A DNA stretch of 64,000 nt, taken from assembly GCA_013180625.2 (NCBI GenBank), contig SNVD02014651.1, positions 310,001-374,000 on the forward strand, given 5' to 3'. The stretch comes from Boswellia sacra (lineage: Eukaryota > Streptophyta > Magnoliopsida > Sapindales > Burseraceae). Of the stretch, positions 23,160-35,252 are shown piece after piece. How positions within the stretch are numbered: position 1 is the stretch's first letter; the number at the start of each line of letters is the position of its first letter. A model generated the notes under the pieces. That model was not told where the DNA came from. It did not search any database and saw only the letters and a program-made list of their open reading frames with translations. Position numbers and translations under genes: made by a program.

Positions 23160-24440
23160 TTAAAAAGGATTGATTAAAGCAATGGACTCTTCGTTTTGGT
23201 CAAAATTTTCAAAAAATGGTTTTAACCGTTGTCCATTAACTTTAAACACATTACCATTCTTTGGGTTCTCAATTTCAACTGCTCCATGAGGGAAAACATT
23301 TTTAACAATGAAAGGCCCAGTCCAACGAGACCGAAGTTTACCAGGAAACAAAATCTTGAATCATACAAAAGAACTTTTTGTGAAGGTTCAAAAGATTTTC
23401 TAACAATGGATTTGTCATGAAAAACCTTCATTTTTTCTTTGTAGATTTTAGAATTTTTATAAGCCTCATTCCTGATTTCTTCAAGTTCACTCAGTTGGAG
23501 TTTACGTAACTTGCAAGCATCATTCAAATTTGTGTTGAATGTTTTAATGGCCCAATAAGCTTTATGCTCAATTTCTATAGGTAAGTGACAAGGTTTTTCA
23601 TAAATTAGTCTATAAGGAGACATTCCCAATGATGTTTTAAAAGCAATTCGGTAAGCCCAAAATGCATCATTAAGTCTTAAAGACCAATCTTTACGATTTG
23701 GGTTAACCGCTTTTTTAAGATCTGTTTTATCTTCCTATTAGCTAATTCAACTTGTCCACTTGTTTGTGGGTGATAAGGTGTAGAAATTTATGGGTTATTC
23801 CATATTTCTTTATTAAAGTTTCAAATGGTTTGTTACAAAAATATGTACCCCCATCACTAATAATGGCTCGAAGAATCCCAAATCTACTCAAGATATTCTC
23901 TTTCAAGAATTTGACAACTGTTTTGTGATCATTATTTCGACATAGAATTGCCTCGACGGATGTACACAAAACCAAATAACGGTGGAAAGGGTCCCATAAA
24001 ATCAATACCCCAACAGTCAAAGATTTCAACAACAAGAATGGAATTTAAAGGCATCATGTTTCTTTTTGAAATGGATCCCAATTTTTGATAATTTTCATAC
24101 ATTTTGCAAAATGCATATGCATCTTTAAATAAGGTGGGCCAATAAAATCCACATTGCAAGATTTTAGCAGCTGTTTTTCTAGATGAAAAATGTCCTCCAT
24201 ATGCTTCATAATGACAAAAGTTAATGACACTACTTACCTCATTGTCAGGTATGCATCTTCTTATTATTTGGTCTGGATAATATTTGAACAGATATGGGTC
24301 ATCCCAATAAAAATTTTTCACCTCGATTAAAAATTTCCTTTTGTCTTGAGCATTCCAATGAGGTGGCATTTTTTCTGTTACAAGAAAATTTACAATGTTA
24401 GCAAACCAAGGTACAGTAGCAACGAAAAATAAAAATTCAT
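23160..24440 (-). pseudogene. Athila integrase (frameshifted)
   Basis: The minus strand reads the zinc-binding region (NFCHYEAYGGH, then CKMYENYQ, where the CxxC Cys residues are largely lost). The DDE core is WGIDFMGPFP at about 24010 and ISDGGTYFCN at about 23850, with the Glu region after a frame change near 23740. [15 protein letters not shown] is at about 23600. The C-terminal [19 protein letters not shown]...VNGQRLKPF ends at the stop 23160-23162. Frame changes lie near 23940 and 23740, so integrase is not made. Confidence 0.88.
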
Positions 24441-27074
24441 CAGGAAAAGAATCATTGATAGATGAAGTTTCAATTAATGTCTCTGTTGTTAGTCTTGAAA
24501 GATGATCTGCAACGATATTTTCGGCTCCTTTCTTATCCTTTATTGTGATGTTGAATTCTTGGAGCAATAAGATCCACCGTATCAATCTAGGTTTTGCATC
24601 CTATTTAGTCATTAAATATCTCACAGCTGCATGGTCAGTGTAAACAATCGTGGGAGAACCAATTAAATAAGATCGAAATTTGTCCAATGCAAATACTACT
24701 GCAAGTAGTTCTTTTTCAGTTGTTGTGTAATTCATTTGCGCATCATTTAAAGTCCTACTTGTATAGTATATCACATAAGGCTTACCTTCTTTTTTTTATC
24801 CTAAGACAGCACCAATGGCATAGTCACTTGCATCCACATCAATTCAAAAGGCAAGGACCAATCAAGAGATTGTATAATTGGAGCAGTTTTTAAAAGTCTA
24901 ATTAATTTATCAAAGGTATTTTGACATTCTTGAGTCCATTCAAAAGAAGTGTCTTTTATTAAGAGGTTCCAAAGAGGTTTAGAAGACACCATATGACCTA
25001 AGACAATTCACGAAGTGACCATATAATGACATTTTTTTCAATTAAAAATAAGACCTTTTTCTACACACCTTTTTAGGACTTTTTCTAAATTTTTAAGACA
25101 ATTATCAAAAGAGTTTCCAAAGACAATTAAATCATCCATGAAAACTTCTAAACAATGCTCAACCATGTCACTGAAAATGCTTAATATGCATATTTGAAAA
25201 GTGGCTGGGGCATTACAAAGTCCAAAAGGCATTCTCCTAAATGCAAAAGTGCCGAAGGGGCACGTGAATGTGGTCTTTTCTTGGTCTTCGAGTGCAATGG
25301 GAATTTGATAATAGCCTGAGTATCCATCAAGAAAGCAGTAGTAGGGGTTTCTTGCCACTCTGTCAAGAATTTGGTCAAAGAAAGGTAAGGGAAAATGGTC
25401 TTTTCTAGTGACAGCATTTAATTTTCTATAATCAATGCACATCCTCCAACTAGATGAGACACGAGTTGGCAATGATTCCCCCTTTTCATTTTTAACTACT
25501 GTAATGCCAAATTTCTTAGGTACTACTTGTGTAGGGCTTACCCACTTACTATCAGAAATAGGATAGATAATTCCCACATCAAGTAGTTTGAGAACTTCAG
25601 CCCTAATGACCTCTTTCATGTGTGGATTTAATCTCCTTTGAGGTTGTTGAGATGTTTTAGCATTTTCCTTTAAATGTATTCTATGTGTGCAAATTAAAGG
25701 GTTAATGCCTTTTATATCTTTTAAAGTCCACCCAATTATATTTTTATGCCTTTTAAGCACTTCTATCAACTTACCTTGTTGCTCGCATGTAAGGGATGAA
25801 GAAATTACCACCGGATATGTCTGATTCTCTCCAAGATATGCATATTTCAGTCCTTCAGATAAGGGCTTCAATTCTAACTTGGGAGCTTCCTCTTCCTTGC
25901 TTTCATTCATTTGCCCCAATTCTTTGAATCTTGGTTTTGAGCACTTTTCCATCACCTGTGCACAATCCAATAAAGAACATATATCAGAAAGATCAGACTC
26001 TAGTTCCATACTTGATTCTAATGAATTCACCAAACAAGTTTCCAAAGGGTTGGAAGAACTCCCTTTTTGGATGTGATCGTCCATAATAGATTCAATCACA
26101 TTGGCCTCATCAATTTCATCTTCTTCTTCATTTGGTTGTTTACACATATTAGAAACATTAAGTTTCAATGTCATGTTCCCAAATGATAACTTAATGACTC
26201 CATTCCTGCAATTAATCAAAGCATTAGAAGTAGCTAGAAATGGACGCCCTAAAATGACAGAAATTGAATTACATATTTCCACTGGTTGTGTGTCCAAGAC
26301 GATAAAATCCACTGGATAAATGAATTTATCGACTTGAACTAACACATCTTTTACTATTCCTCTTGGTACTTTGATCGATCTATCAGCAAGCAAAAGAGTC
26401 ACAGAAATCGATTTTAACTCACCTAGATTGAGTTTCTGAAAAACCGAATATGGAAGCAAATTCACACTAGCACCAAGATCAAGTAAAGCTTGTTCAATTT
26501 TATGGTCTCCAATAACACATGAAATTGTAGGACAACCTGGATCCTTATATTTCACTATATTATTGTTTTGAAGAATAGCACTTACTTGCTCGGCTAGAAA
26601 GGCCTTCTTTTTCACATTCAATTTCCTTTTCACAGTGCATAAGTCTTTCAAAAATTTTGCATAAGAAGGTACCTGTTTGATCACATCAAGCAAGGGAATG
26701 TTGACCTTTACCTGTTTGAAAATTTCAAAGATTTCATAATTCTGAGTTAGCTTCTTTTGTGTAGCTAATGCTTGAGGAAATGGAAGCACAGATGAGGATT
26801 TGGTTTCGTCTTCGCTAGGTGTTGATTTGGCAACCTCTTCCTGCCCTTTAGAGATCGATTCTTCTTCTTTCTCACAAAGGTTAGGAATGTGTTTTTCAAC
26901 AACCTTACCATTGTGAAGGGTTATGACTGACTTGGCTTGGTCAAAATAATGGTTATTTGAATTCTCTGCATTTGAGTTAGATTGATCTTTGGGGTTTTGC
27001 AATGTTTGAGAAGGAAATTTTCCATTCTCTTGGATGCTAAATGTAGATGCAAATTTTGCAAGAGTTTCTGACAA
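24441..27074 (-). pseudogene. Athila protease, reverse transcriptase and RNase H
   Basis: A 678-codon open stretch (25038-27074) holds the protease (LLDLGASVNLLP, where Asp-Ser/Thr-Gly is expected, so Leu replaces the Ser/Thr). It also holds the whole RT palm (WRMCIDYRKLNAVTRKDHFPLP, FLDGYSGYYQIPIA, RRMPFGLCNAPATFQ, VFMDDLIVFG). After a stop at 25038 the same frame goes from LGHMVSS straight to KPLWNLL near 24965-24995. The connection part that relatives have here (about 45 residues) is missing. RNase H follows (TEKELLAVVFALDKF, YTDHAAVRYL, about 24595-24770), then AENIVADHLSRL. The polyprotein frame is the same as the second half of gag. Confidence 0.9.
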
Positions 27075-28360
27075 ATTTGCTAATGTTTGAGCAGTTTGAC
27101 TATTGAAAGTCTCTTGCTTTGTAATGAATGAATGTAATGTTTCTTCAAAGTCATTCCTAGGAGGAGGAGCATATACATGATCATGAGAATTTTAAAAATT
27201 TTGTTGTGTTTGAAAGGGGACTTGTGAAGATTGTGCATGATTATCATTTTTTCAATTAAAATTTGGATGATTTCTCCAACCAAGATTGTAGGTTTGAGAG
27301 TATGGGTTGTGATTTGGCCTTTTGAAAGTGTTCAAGGCATTGGCTTGCTCATGGAGACATTCCCTAAAGGCAGGCAAAGTTGGACAATCATCAGTAGAAT
27401 GGTCATTGTCATTACAAATGTTACAGACATTTTCTTGAATACAATTTAATTGACCATTCTTTTTCATTTCTAAAACCTTGACTTTTCTATCTAGGGATGC
27501 ATATTTAGCTTGAAGGTCTTGGTCTTCCCTAAGGTTGTAAATGCCTCTATTGGATGTCGAGGTTGGGGCCTTGCTTGGTACCTCATAGGTGCCAGCAGTG
27601 TCCCAATTTTGTGCCTTTTCTGCCAAGGAATCTATGTAGTCAAGTGCTTCCTCAGGGTCTTTTTCTTTAAATTCTTCATTACACATTAATTCCACTAGTT
27701 GCCTATCTTGAGGTGTTAACCCTTCATAGAAGTGTGCAACTATTCTCCAAGTTTCAAAACCATGGTGAGGACAGGTATTAAGTAGTTCCTTATACCTATT
27801 CCAACATTGGTAAAGGTTTTCCCCTTATTTTTGAGAGAAATCAGAAATTTGTCTTTTAAGAGAATTTGTTCTATGGGTAGGAAAATTTTTTTTTTCAAAA
27901 ATTGTTGTTTCATCTCATCCCATGAACTGATGGAATTCGACCTCAAATTTTGTAGCCATGTTCTAGCTTTATCTTTTAAAGAAAAAGGAAAAATCTTTAA
28001 TCTAATGGTGTTTATGCTACAATTTGGGTCAGTGTAGGAATTATATACCTCTTCAAAGAGTTTTAAGTGCGAATATGGGTTCTCCACATCAAGGCCATGA
28101 AAGGTAGGTAGAAGTCGAACAAAGCTTGGCTTGAAATTGAAATGGATTGAATCTGGAGGAGAAACTACACAAGATGGTGCACTAGTCCTTGCGGGATTCA
28201 TGTGATCTCTGAGGGTTCTTCGTTGGTTTTGATTATTTTGTTGGGAACGGTTGTCCCCTTCATCCGTGAACCTTTCCACTAGATTGTCGGCCATGTTTTC
28301 CAAGGAAGATGATGTTTTTCTAACAAGTCTACCACTAGATGTTCGTGACCAAATTTTCAT
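27075..28360 (-). pseudogene. Athila gag (frameshift and two stops)
   Basis: The likely start is MKIWSRTSSGR at 28360. The capsid part contains RTLRDHMNPARTSAPSC, FHGLDVENPYSHLK, LKIFPFSLKDKARTWLQNL and SWDEMKQQFL, which is the retrotransposon gag domain. A +1 frame change near 27825 moves the reading to CPHHGFETW, LVELMCNEEF, then a CX2CX4HX4C zinc knuckle (CNIC...HSTDDC) near 27395-27435. Two stops (27249-27251 and about 27192) lie before the protease frame. In life gag and pol were one polyprotein. Confidence 0.88.
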
Positions 28361-28473
28361 GCAAGAAAGAGAGAAGAAAAGAGAATAAAAGATGAACACA
28401 TAAAAAAATAAAAAATTTAGATCTAAGATGAGAAAAGAGAACACTTACAATTTTGCACGCCAATTTTTACCTT

Positions 28474-28490
28474 CCCCGGTAACGACGCCA
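28474..28490 (-). other. primer-binding site (tRNA-Asp type)
   Basis: The minus strand reads TGGCGTCGTTACCGGGG a few bases inside the 5' LTR. It resembles the TGGCGCCGTTGCCGGGG site that is complementary to the 3' end of plant tRNA-Asp and is typical of Athila/Tat elements. Confidence 0.8.
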
Positions 28491-28496
28491 AAAACT

Positions 28497-29863
28497 TGAC
28501 ACATCCGAAAAAGGATTATCTTCTAAGTATAGGAGTGTCAAAGTAATAAACCCGGTGAGACTGGGGTCGATCCACGAGGAAGGGAATTTAAACGCTACAA
28601 ACTATAAAGTAAGCAAATATGATATAGATGATTCAAAGAGATGACAAGATAATATCAACAAATATAGGTAAGAACAAGTTCGTAAACAATAAATGAGAAT
28701 CACACAAGAGAAATCAACACAATAATAATGAAAGCTAAGGTTAGGAGATCCGCCCTTGATATTTCAAATAAGGATAAACAACCCGTTTTAGTTATATGAA
28801 TTATATTTGCTTCGTTACCAATATTTATACCACTTCTTATAAATAGGTTCAAGCATCCAATGTGCCAATCTCCATATGTTTACAACAAATCAAGGTTCCT
28901 AACTAGATTCATGTCTGTAAGGAAGAACCATACGACATCTAGAAAGGATCCAAGCATTTGATGTGCCAAGGATTGTCGACAATAGATCAAGACCTCCACT
29001 TTACAAGTGGTGTCAAGATTGATTAGAGAAATAAATATAAATCATATAAACAACACAAGATTATGATTATTAAGCACATATTAAAGGGTTAGAGAATCCT
29101 TACTCTCATATCAAGGGTTTCACCCTTTCACCTTAGCAAGAGAGAAATTAGAAAGACATTATAAAAGAAAGGAAACAAATTGCAAGAAAAAGAAGATTTA
29201 TTAATAGCATAAAAACACAAGAGAGAAACACAATACAAGATCCCAGCAAAGGCCAAGATGCCTTAATGGGTCACAAGGCACCTCTATTTATAGATACATT
29301 CAGGAGCAAACTTGTCAAATTACAAAGGACTAATTGTCAAATATTAGATGCACCAACTTTGACAATTGGGATAATTAGGTGAACTGAGTTTGACCATCGA
29401 TTTTGACATTGAATTTTTGAGAATTTTAATCATATGTCTTCATGAAAATCGTAGATATTTCTCTCAGCTTTCTAGAACATCTTGATTCATATGATTTGGA
29501 TACGTATTTTGAGAGATATGGTCAAAATACTGAGGCATGATCAGGCTAGGCTGAAACTGCAGATGGGTTCACTTCAAGCCCATTTTTGGTCCACTAAGAG
29601 CCCGAATTTGATGATACTTCTGAAATACAATCTTGTAGATAATTTAATCAGCTTTCTAAAACATTAAGATTTGAACCATTATGATCTGTAAATAAAGAGT
29701 TATGCCCATTTTACAAAACCTGTAACAAAACCAAAATTAAGAGGAAGTTAATTCCAAAGATGCAAAGACTACAAATATGCTTAAGTTGAGAAATTTAATG
29801 ACACTATTAATGCAATATGATGAACTAAGCTTTTATTAAATATACATATTTAAGTGTTCATCA
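28497..29863 (-). repeat. 5' LTR of the Athila-type element
   Basis: 1,367 bp, the partner of 18848-20214, with the same ends and length. The right flank is the 5-bp target duplication AAGCC. Confidence 0.95.
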
Positions 29864-29868
29864 AAGCC

Positions 29869-30745
29869 CGTGGGAGGAGCATCAGCGACACGAAAACTCA
29901 TGTCCATGGGTTCAGGTTTTGTTGCCTCCTGACCTTCACCGTCATCGCCCCAACCATCATTCGAATCCTATATTAAAGCAAACCATAAAGTTAGGTTAAG
30001 CGGTGTGACATCATGGAAAGCAGAAAATCCATGTACTAACTTGTGCAACGTATCATGGTAGCGTATCTGAAATGGCTACCCAGTAGAACAACAGCCTCAC
30101 GCAGAAGAACTATCTCCTCCCGCATGTCTTTGTTCTCCGTCCATAACATTGTAATCTCCTCTCGGAGTCCTACAAGCTCACGCAGAACTGTGCTCTTGAA
30201 CCCATCATGGAACGACTGCGCCTGTATATCATTATTCACGATCACCATAACAAACCAACTAATAAGCAATGTAAACGGATAAGTATACGAATATAAATTC
30301 TCATTACTTACCTTTAAGCTTGAAGAGACATTGTGTACAGGAGGGGAAATGTCATGGTAGGTTGTCGCGCGACCCAACGGAGAAATCGAATCATCTGCAG
30401 GACCATAGCTGTCAAATGTGGTAGGCGCAGGACTAATTGGGGGGGTGGGATCAACTATGTCCATGTCTGCCCCCACATTAGGTTTATCGATGAAACTATA
30501 TCAGCGAGATTAATTCCAGATAGATCCTCATAACCGTAACTCTCGAATGCTAGAGGTGTAGGACTAACGGGGGAAGTAGGCGACGGAGATCGCACACATT
30601 CATCTGGAGGACTGGTTGTGTCTCCAACTAACCCCACCTCAATTCTAATTGGGGAACTCTGACCAGTAGGAGGTGGAGCTGATGGATCCCCTTTCGAAAG
30701 TGGCTTAATCCTCTCATCGACCCAATTAAAATTAATATCTTATTT
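29869..30745 (-). pseudogene. Ulp1-like gene of MULE-1, 5' part
   Basis: The minus strand reads WVDERIKPLSKG near 30715, a Pro/Ser-rich part with a twice-used motif (SPTPLAFESYGYEDLS and SPAPTTFDSYGPADDS, 30380-30570), then a coiled-coil-like EEITMLWTENKDMREEIVLLREAV at 30070-30170. A plausible intron (about 29968-30040, ending TTTAATATAG) leads to an acidic exon (DSNDGWGDDGEG..., 29869-29967) ending APPTG at the Athila target site. Across the insertion the sequence continues at 18842. This is the divergent N-terminal half of the SUMO-protease-like gene, and frame changes are present. Confidence 0.6.
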
Positions 30746-30839
30746 ATTATGTTAAAAGTTGTTAGGCAGTTAAAATTATTTTGTCTCGGTTTAAATATTA
30801 AGGCCTTGTTTTCAATGTAAAACAATTTTTATTGGGTTA

Positions 30840-31880
30840 AAACACCTCATTGACCCCTTTAGGTTTTATTTATGGTTTAATTTTTAAAGTGGAAGAATTT
30901 GAAAATTAAACCGTTGGGTCAAGGTCTCTGTTTGGGATTACTGTGTTGTTAAAAATTGCTGTAAAAGAATGCTGTAAGGAAAATGTGCTATTAGTTGTGC
31001 TGTAGGAACAAGTTGAGAGTGTTTGATAAAATAGCTTTTCAAAATTGTTGTACTATCCAAAAGATATAAATATGTGCTTGATGAATTTGATTTTCAAAAG
31101 CCGATTTTTAAGTAAAAACACAAAAATATACAAAGTTTTTTAAAGAGAAATATTATTCAAAATTAAATCTGAATTTACATTATTTAAAATAAATAACAAC
31201 TTATTATCCAAATAATTTTAAAATAAATATATATTTATTAATTTATTATTTAAAATAATAAATTAAAAAATTAAAAATTACCGTTGGATGTCACCGTTGC
31301 TTGCTACCGGCCACTATGGAAGTCAGGTGTCGGCAAACATTGCCACCACCTCCAGACTCGCTGTCGCCAGCTCTCTTTGAATCAGTTTGGGTGTCCTTCG
31401 TTCTCACCCTTAATCGACGGAGCCACCAATGGATTCGAAGAGAGTTAGCAACAACGAGTCCATAGGTGGTGGCGGTGTTTGGCGGTGCACAACTTTGATG
31501 ATAGTCGATGGTAGGCAGCAGCTGACGTTGGTGACCATAGCAGCTGATTCTGATAATTTTTGTATTTTTCGAAAAAATTATTTTAAAAAGTAATTTTAAA
31601 TATATTTTAATTTATTTAAATAGGTAGTTTAAAATTTTAATATTTAAAGATATTTTTAGATTTTAATTATTTTATGGGGATAATTTTGATATTTTGGTCT
31701 ATCTAAAATTTAGCTTTTCAAAATCTAACTTTGAAAATAATTCCTCCTACATGCTTTTACAATTTAATATAAAAATAGATTCTTGAAACAGTAACTTCTT
31801 GAACAATCAATTTCTAAAGTGTTTATCAAACACTAAAATAACTGTAGCTAGTAACAAAATTTAAAAATTATTATCTATAA
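30840..31880. mobile_element. possible TIR element with GC-richer core
   Basis: The terminal text at about 30950-31050 (gtgtttgataaaa) and 31790-31870 (gtgtttatcaaacac) is partly inverted. A GC-richer block at 31280-31560 (Ser/Pro/Gly-type codons, no lasting ORF) sits between very AT-rich arms. No clean target duplication was found, so the boundaries are approximate. Confidence 0.3.
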
Positions 31881-32011
31881 ACTGCATTTAATATATTTTA
31901 AGTTTGTTACTTTATCTCGAAGTTTATAGCTAATAGTTGTGGATTCAACTATAGTATTTATCCATCAACAAGCATAAATATTGAACTATTAAGCTTTATG
32001 TATGCTATCGA

Positions 32012-32647
32012 GGATAATCATGTGAAAGCCCCGTTGTTTGTCGAAACACCCCGTCCATCCAACCTTTTTAAAGATATTCACGTGACCCCAACCGTTATCT
32101 TTTGTGCCATTTAACTTTAACTCTAAACAATGAAATATCCTTTGTACCGTTCAACATTCACAAACCTAGAACACAACATAATTTTTCATCACTTTCTCAC
32201 CTTTTCTCTCCATACAAACATCTTTTCTTGCCTTTGTGAAGTTCGTTGGCGGTCGATCTACAAGGAACTACACATTTCACCACCATCCACTATCATTTCC
32301 TTGAGAACCACCCTCCACCACCGTAAATTTTAACACAAACCACCTCTTTCTCCACGAGAAAATCCTCCACCACCATCGCTACCGTAATTGTTCTACCCTT
32401 GATGAGTTGATTGGTTGTAGAGAGTCCGTGTGGGTGAAAATTGTTCAATCTTGAGGTGAACTCGCTTTCTCCCACCCATTATTTTATTTAAAAGATAATT
32501 TAGGTCAATATTAAATTATTTTATTGTCCTTGTTTCTGATGGCTTGATTGGAACAGAGACCAGCCGTTGGCGGCCGTGTGAATGTTTTTTAAAAGATTGG
32601 ATGGTCAAAATGTTTTGCCAAACAAGGGGTTCACGCAATAGTTACCC
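32012..32647. mobile_element. Mutator-type non-autonomous element (636 bp)
   Basis: The TIRs are about 70 bp (GGATAATCATGTGAAAGCCCC... against the reverse complement GGGTAACTATTGCGTGAACCCC...). They share CCTTGTTTG/CGTTGTTTG and CCATCCAA blocks at 32012-32085 and 32575-32647. A 10-bp target duplication ATGCTATCGA lies at 32002-32011 and 32648-32657. The long TIR and the 9-11-bp duplication are MULE marks. The core (32130-32470) is His/Pro/Thr-coding-like but has no lasting ORF. Confidence 0.85.
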
Positions 32648-32960
32648 ATGCTATCGAGAATAAGATAATATGTGTCATTTAACGTTGAACTTGGTTACTG
32701 ATAAAGAAATTTGATCCTTAACTTCTTTATTTTTTTTTTTTTTGTATTTTCTAAAAAATTTATGTTGAACTTATGTAACGGTTGAAAAATAAGGGTGAAA
32801 CTGTTATTTACCAGATTTTAAAAGGGTCTAAACAGAGTATAATTTAAGGCTGCAGCCAACATGCAACGTATGCACCTGATTTTTGGACCGTCTGATCCAT
32901 TAGAGGGGTGAAAAGTAACGAATCAATCAAAACAGGATTCTGATTTATTAAAGGACTGTT

Positions 32961-33066
32961 TATGTGAGAAATTAGGACAATAACGGATACATGCAATACA
33001 ATCGGTGTATTGTTACTGTGAAAAATCAGGACAGTAGCGGGCATATGTAATACAATCGGTATACTG
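32961..33066 (+). repeat. tandem duplication, 53 bp x 2
   Basis: Copies at 32961-33013 and 33014-33066 differ at about 10 positions. A shadow ORF on the minus strand crosses it. Confidence 0.9.
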
Positions 33067-34960
33067 CAGGCTAATCCATAATTTAAAGCAGAAAAAGGTG
33101 TTAAAAGAGTGGTGATGTCAGTAGTCTGCAAATATATAAATAAAACAAAAATTGAAGAATTGAAGAAAAGAAAAAGTGAAAAAGAGAGAAGTGAGTGGTA
33201 ATCACACGTTGCCTGTTGCAGACCTTTTACAGTACAACTACAATTGGATTTGGAGATATATTTACTAGTTTTGGTTTGGTTTACTATTCCTTCTCAGAAC
33301 TGAATCTGACTCCCCCCTTTTTTTGTGTTTTTATTTTCTAATAACTAACCTTTCAGTACCCATTACATCTCACTTTTGTCACCAATTCTCTCTACTAGAC
33401 TTTCCTTTTCCTTTTTGGGTAAAGCATTTACCTCCCATGAGGTTTAACTAATGGAATCACTTTTTTATTCTTTAGTTTTTGTTTTCTAAAGTCAATTTTA
33501 TTCTTGAACGCAAAGTACTGAAAGCTTAAATTGACAGGTAAAAATAAGACGTCATAGGGTATTTTTGTATATTTTTTAAACGTGAGAGGGGTGAAGTGTT
33601 GAAGAAAATCTTACGAGGTGTGCAATCATTTACTTCAAGGATGATCTTTTGCGTAAGCTTACAGTGAAGTTTGAAAATCAGCTATGGTAGGTGGATGACT
33701 ATCAAAATAGATCACCTGGCTTACAAAATAGTAACTAATGTTAAGCGTATTAATAGGGGAGTTGAAGTCAACCTTTTGATGTTGAAGTTAGAATTCTGTT
33801 CGATAAAAATTTGCTAGAGATTGAAATTCTCTAAAGAGAGATGCTCTAAAATTAATTAATGGCTAAGGGTGTAATGATGGGATGATGTAAACTCTTTAAA
33901 GTTCAACTCAAAATTTTAGTTAATAAAAAATTGCTGGAGAGATCGAAAATCTCAAGAACAAGAAAAACTAGGAGATGAGGCAAAAATACGTACATATGAG
34001 CTTGCGGGAGGGGTTTACAGAGCCGGTAATCTATTTGGGAACCTATTATTAATGAGAGTAAGTTAGTGTTAGCTGTGACAATCCTTTGAAGGTGGCCCAA
34101 GTATACTTTTTTTTTTTTTAAGATAATATGGGAGATTAGGATTTTTGCCAAAGAACTCTTTTAGGGATAGTCTAGGTGATTGGAAGGCGTTTGTACCCTA
34201 GGCAATTGCCTTACATTTGAATTAGGCGGAGCACATAAGGGCGACCATCGAAGGACCCTTAACCTATAGATCCAAGACATCCCTCAAATGGTCAATCTCC
34301 CATGGGGGATTTGTATGAAAGGGATCTCATTGTCATGGCGACAATAACAAATTATAAAATTAGTTTTTCTTAATAAAAGAAGAATAAAGTTAATTAAATT
34401 AAATAAAAGCATGGAAAATTTTCTTAATTTTCGGATCTTAAATAACTTTAAGATAAAAACTTATTACCATCCTATTTTAAAGAAGAATTGTAGCGCTAAA
34501 TTTATTGATGATGCAAGATAGAGCCGCCAATTAACATAAATGAAAAATGAGACATGTTTTGTGTAGTTCTGAGAAAATTTTAACAATTTCCCTTAGATTC
34601 CACAAAAAAATTCAAAGAACCCCAAATGCTTCACAATATTGTAACATCTTATCTGAGCGGCTTAGCGCAAGTATAGTTTGATTCAAATAAATGCTACTAG
34701 GATAAAATTATACCTTTATATTCGATTATTTCTTAAAACCAAGATTAAAAGGGTCTTAATAAAAATTCATCAAATTAATATTTACTCTTGGGAAGGTTCT
34801 TGCAATATGGTTAAGCTTCTGGGCTCCGTTATAATTGTAAGATCTTAGGGGAGTTTGTGGGCAGTTGCCTTATATTATAGTTTTGAGTTTCAGAGGGTTC
34901 TCTCTCCTCACTCACTCAGGTGTTGTCATTGAAGTAGAACCCTAAGTGGGTCAGAATTTT
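33067..34960. other. intergenic spacer upstream of the CCCH gene
   Basis: No coding region was recognised. A MULE-end-like GGGTAAAGCATTTACC occurs at 33417-33432 without a visible partner. The text at 34190-34330 is GC-richer but unassigned. Confidence 0.6.
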
Positions 34961-34968
34961 GCTGGTGT

Positions 34969-35252
34969 TATAAAAAAGTGGATTTGTTTTGAAGCGAGAA
35001 CCGAACAAAAGACGAGGATTGTTGACCGTCCCTAACTCTTCAAAACCCTACTGCGTAGTACCCAATTCCAATTACATTTAATAACTACTAAAAACACTTT
35101 TGTTTTCTTTTGACAACATCAAAAACAAAACAAAACCCTCTTAAAAAGGCACAAGTTTTGAGCAGTTAACCATTCAAGTGTTTCTCTCTCTCTTTTTCTT
35201 TACAACTCTGATTTTAAACAGAAACACTAGAGAAATAACAGGAAAGATAGGA
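34969..35252 (+). promoter_or_regulatory. promoter and 5' leader of the CCCH gene
   Basis: A TATA-like TATAAAAAA is at 34969-34977. A telo-box AAACCCTA is at 35043-35050, common in promoters of plant genes for RNA and translation functions. A TC-rich tract (tctctctctctttttc) at 35185-35200 is typical of plant 5' leaders. The roles are inferred from position only. Confidence 0.5.

Larger units (their letters stand above)
18848..29863 (-). mobile_element. Athila-type Ty3/gypsy LTR retrotransposon, complete ends (11,016 bp)
   Basis: Two LTRs of equal length (1,367 bp) both start TGACACATCC and end GTTCATCA in plus-strand reading. A perfect 5-bp target duplication AAGCC flanks it (18843-18847 and 29864-29868). 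On the minus strand it has a tRNA-Asp-type primer site, gag, protease, RT, RNase H and integrase, and then about 3 kb of extra sequence before the 3' LTR. That extra sequence carries a LOG gene copy and an unrecognised ORF. By eye the LTRs differ at about 9 sites in the first 140 bp and less elsewhere, so the insertion is moderately old. It lies within the Ulp1-like gene of MULE-1. Confidence 0.95.

Noticed and set aside
35178..35252. upstream in-frame ATG of the CCCH gene, adding 25 hydrophobic residues
   Set aside because: The conserved N-terminus begins at 35253. The extra part looks like a translated TC-rich leader, not a signal peptide.
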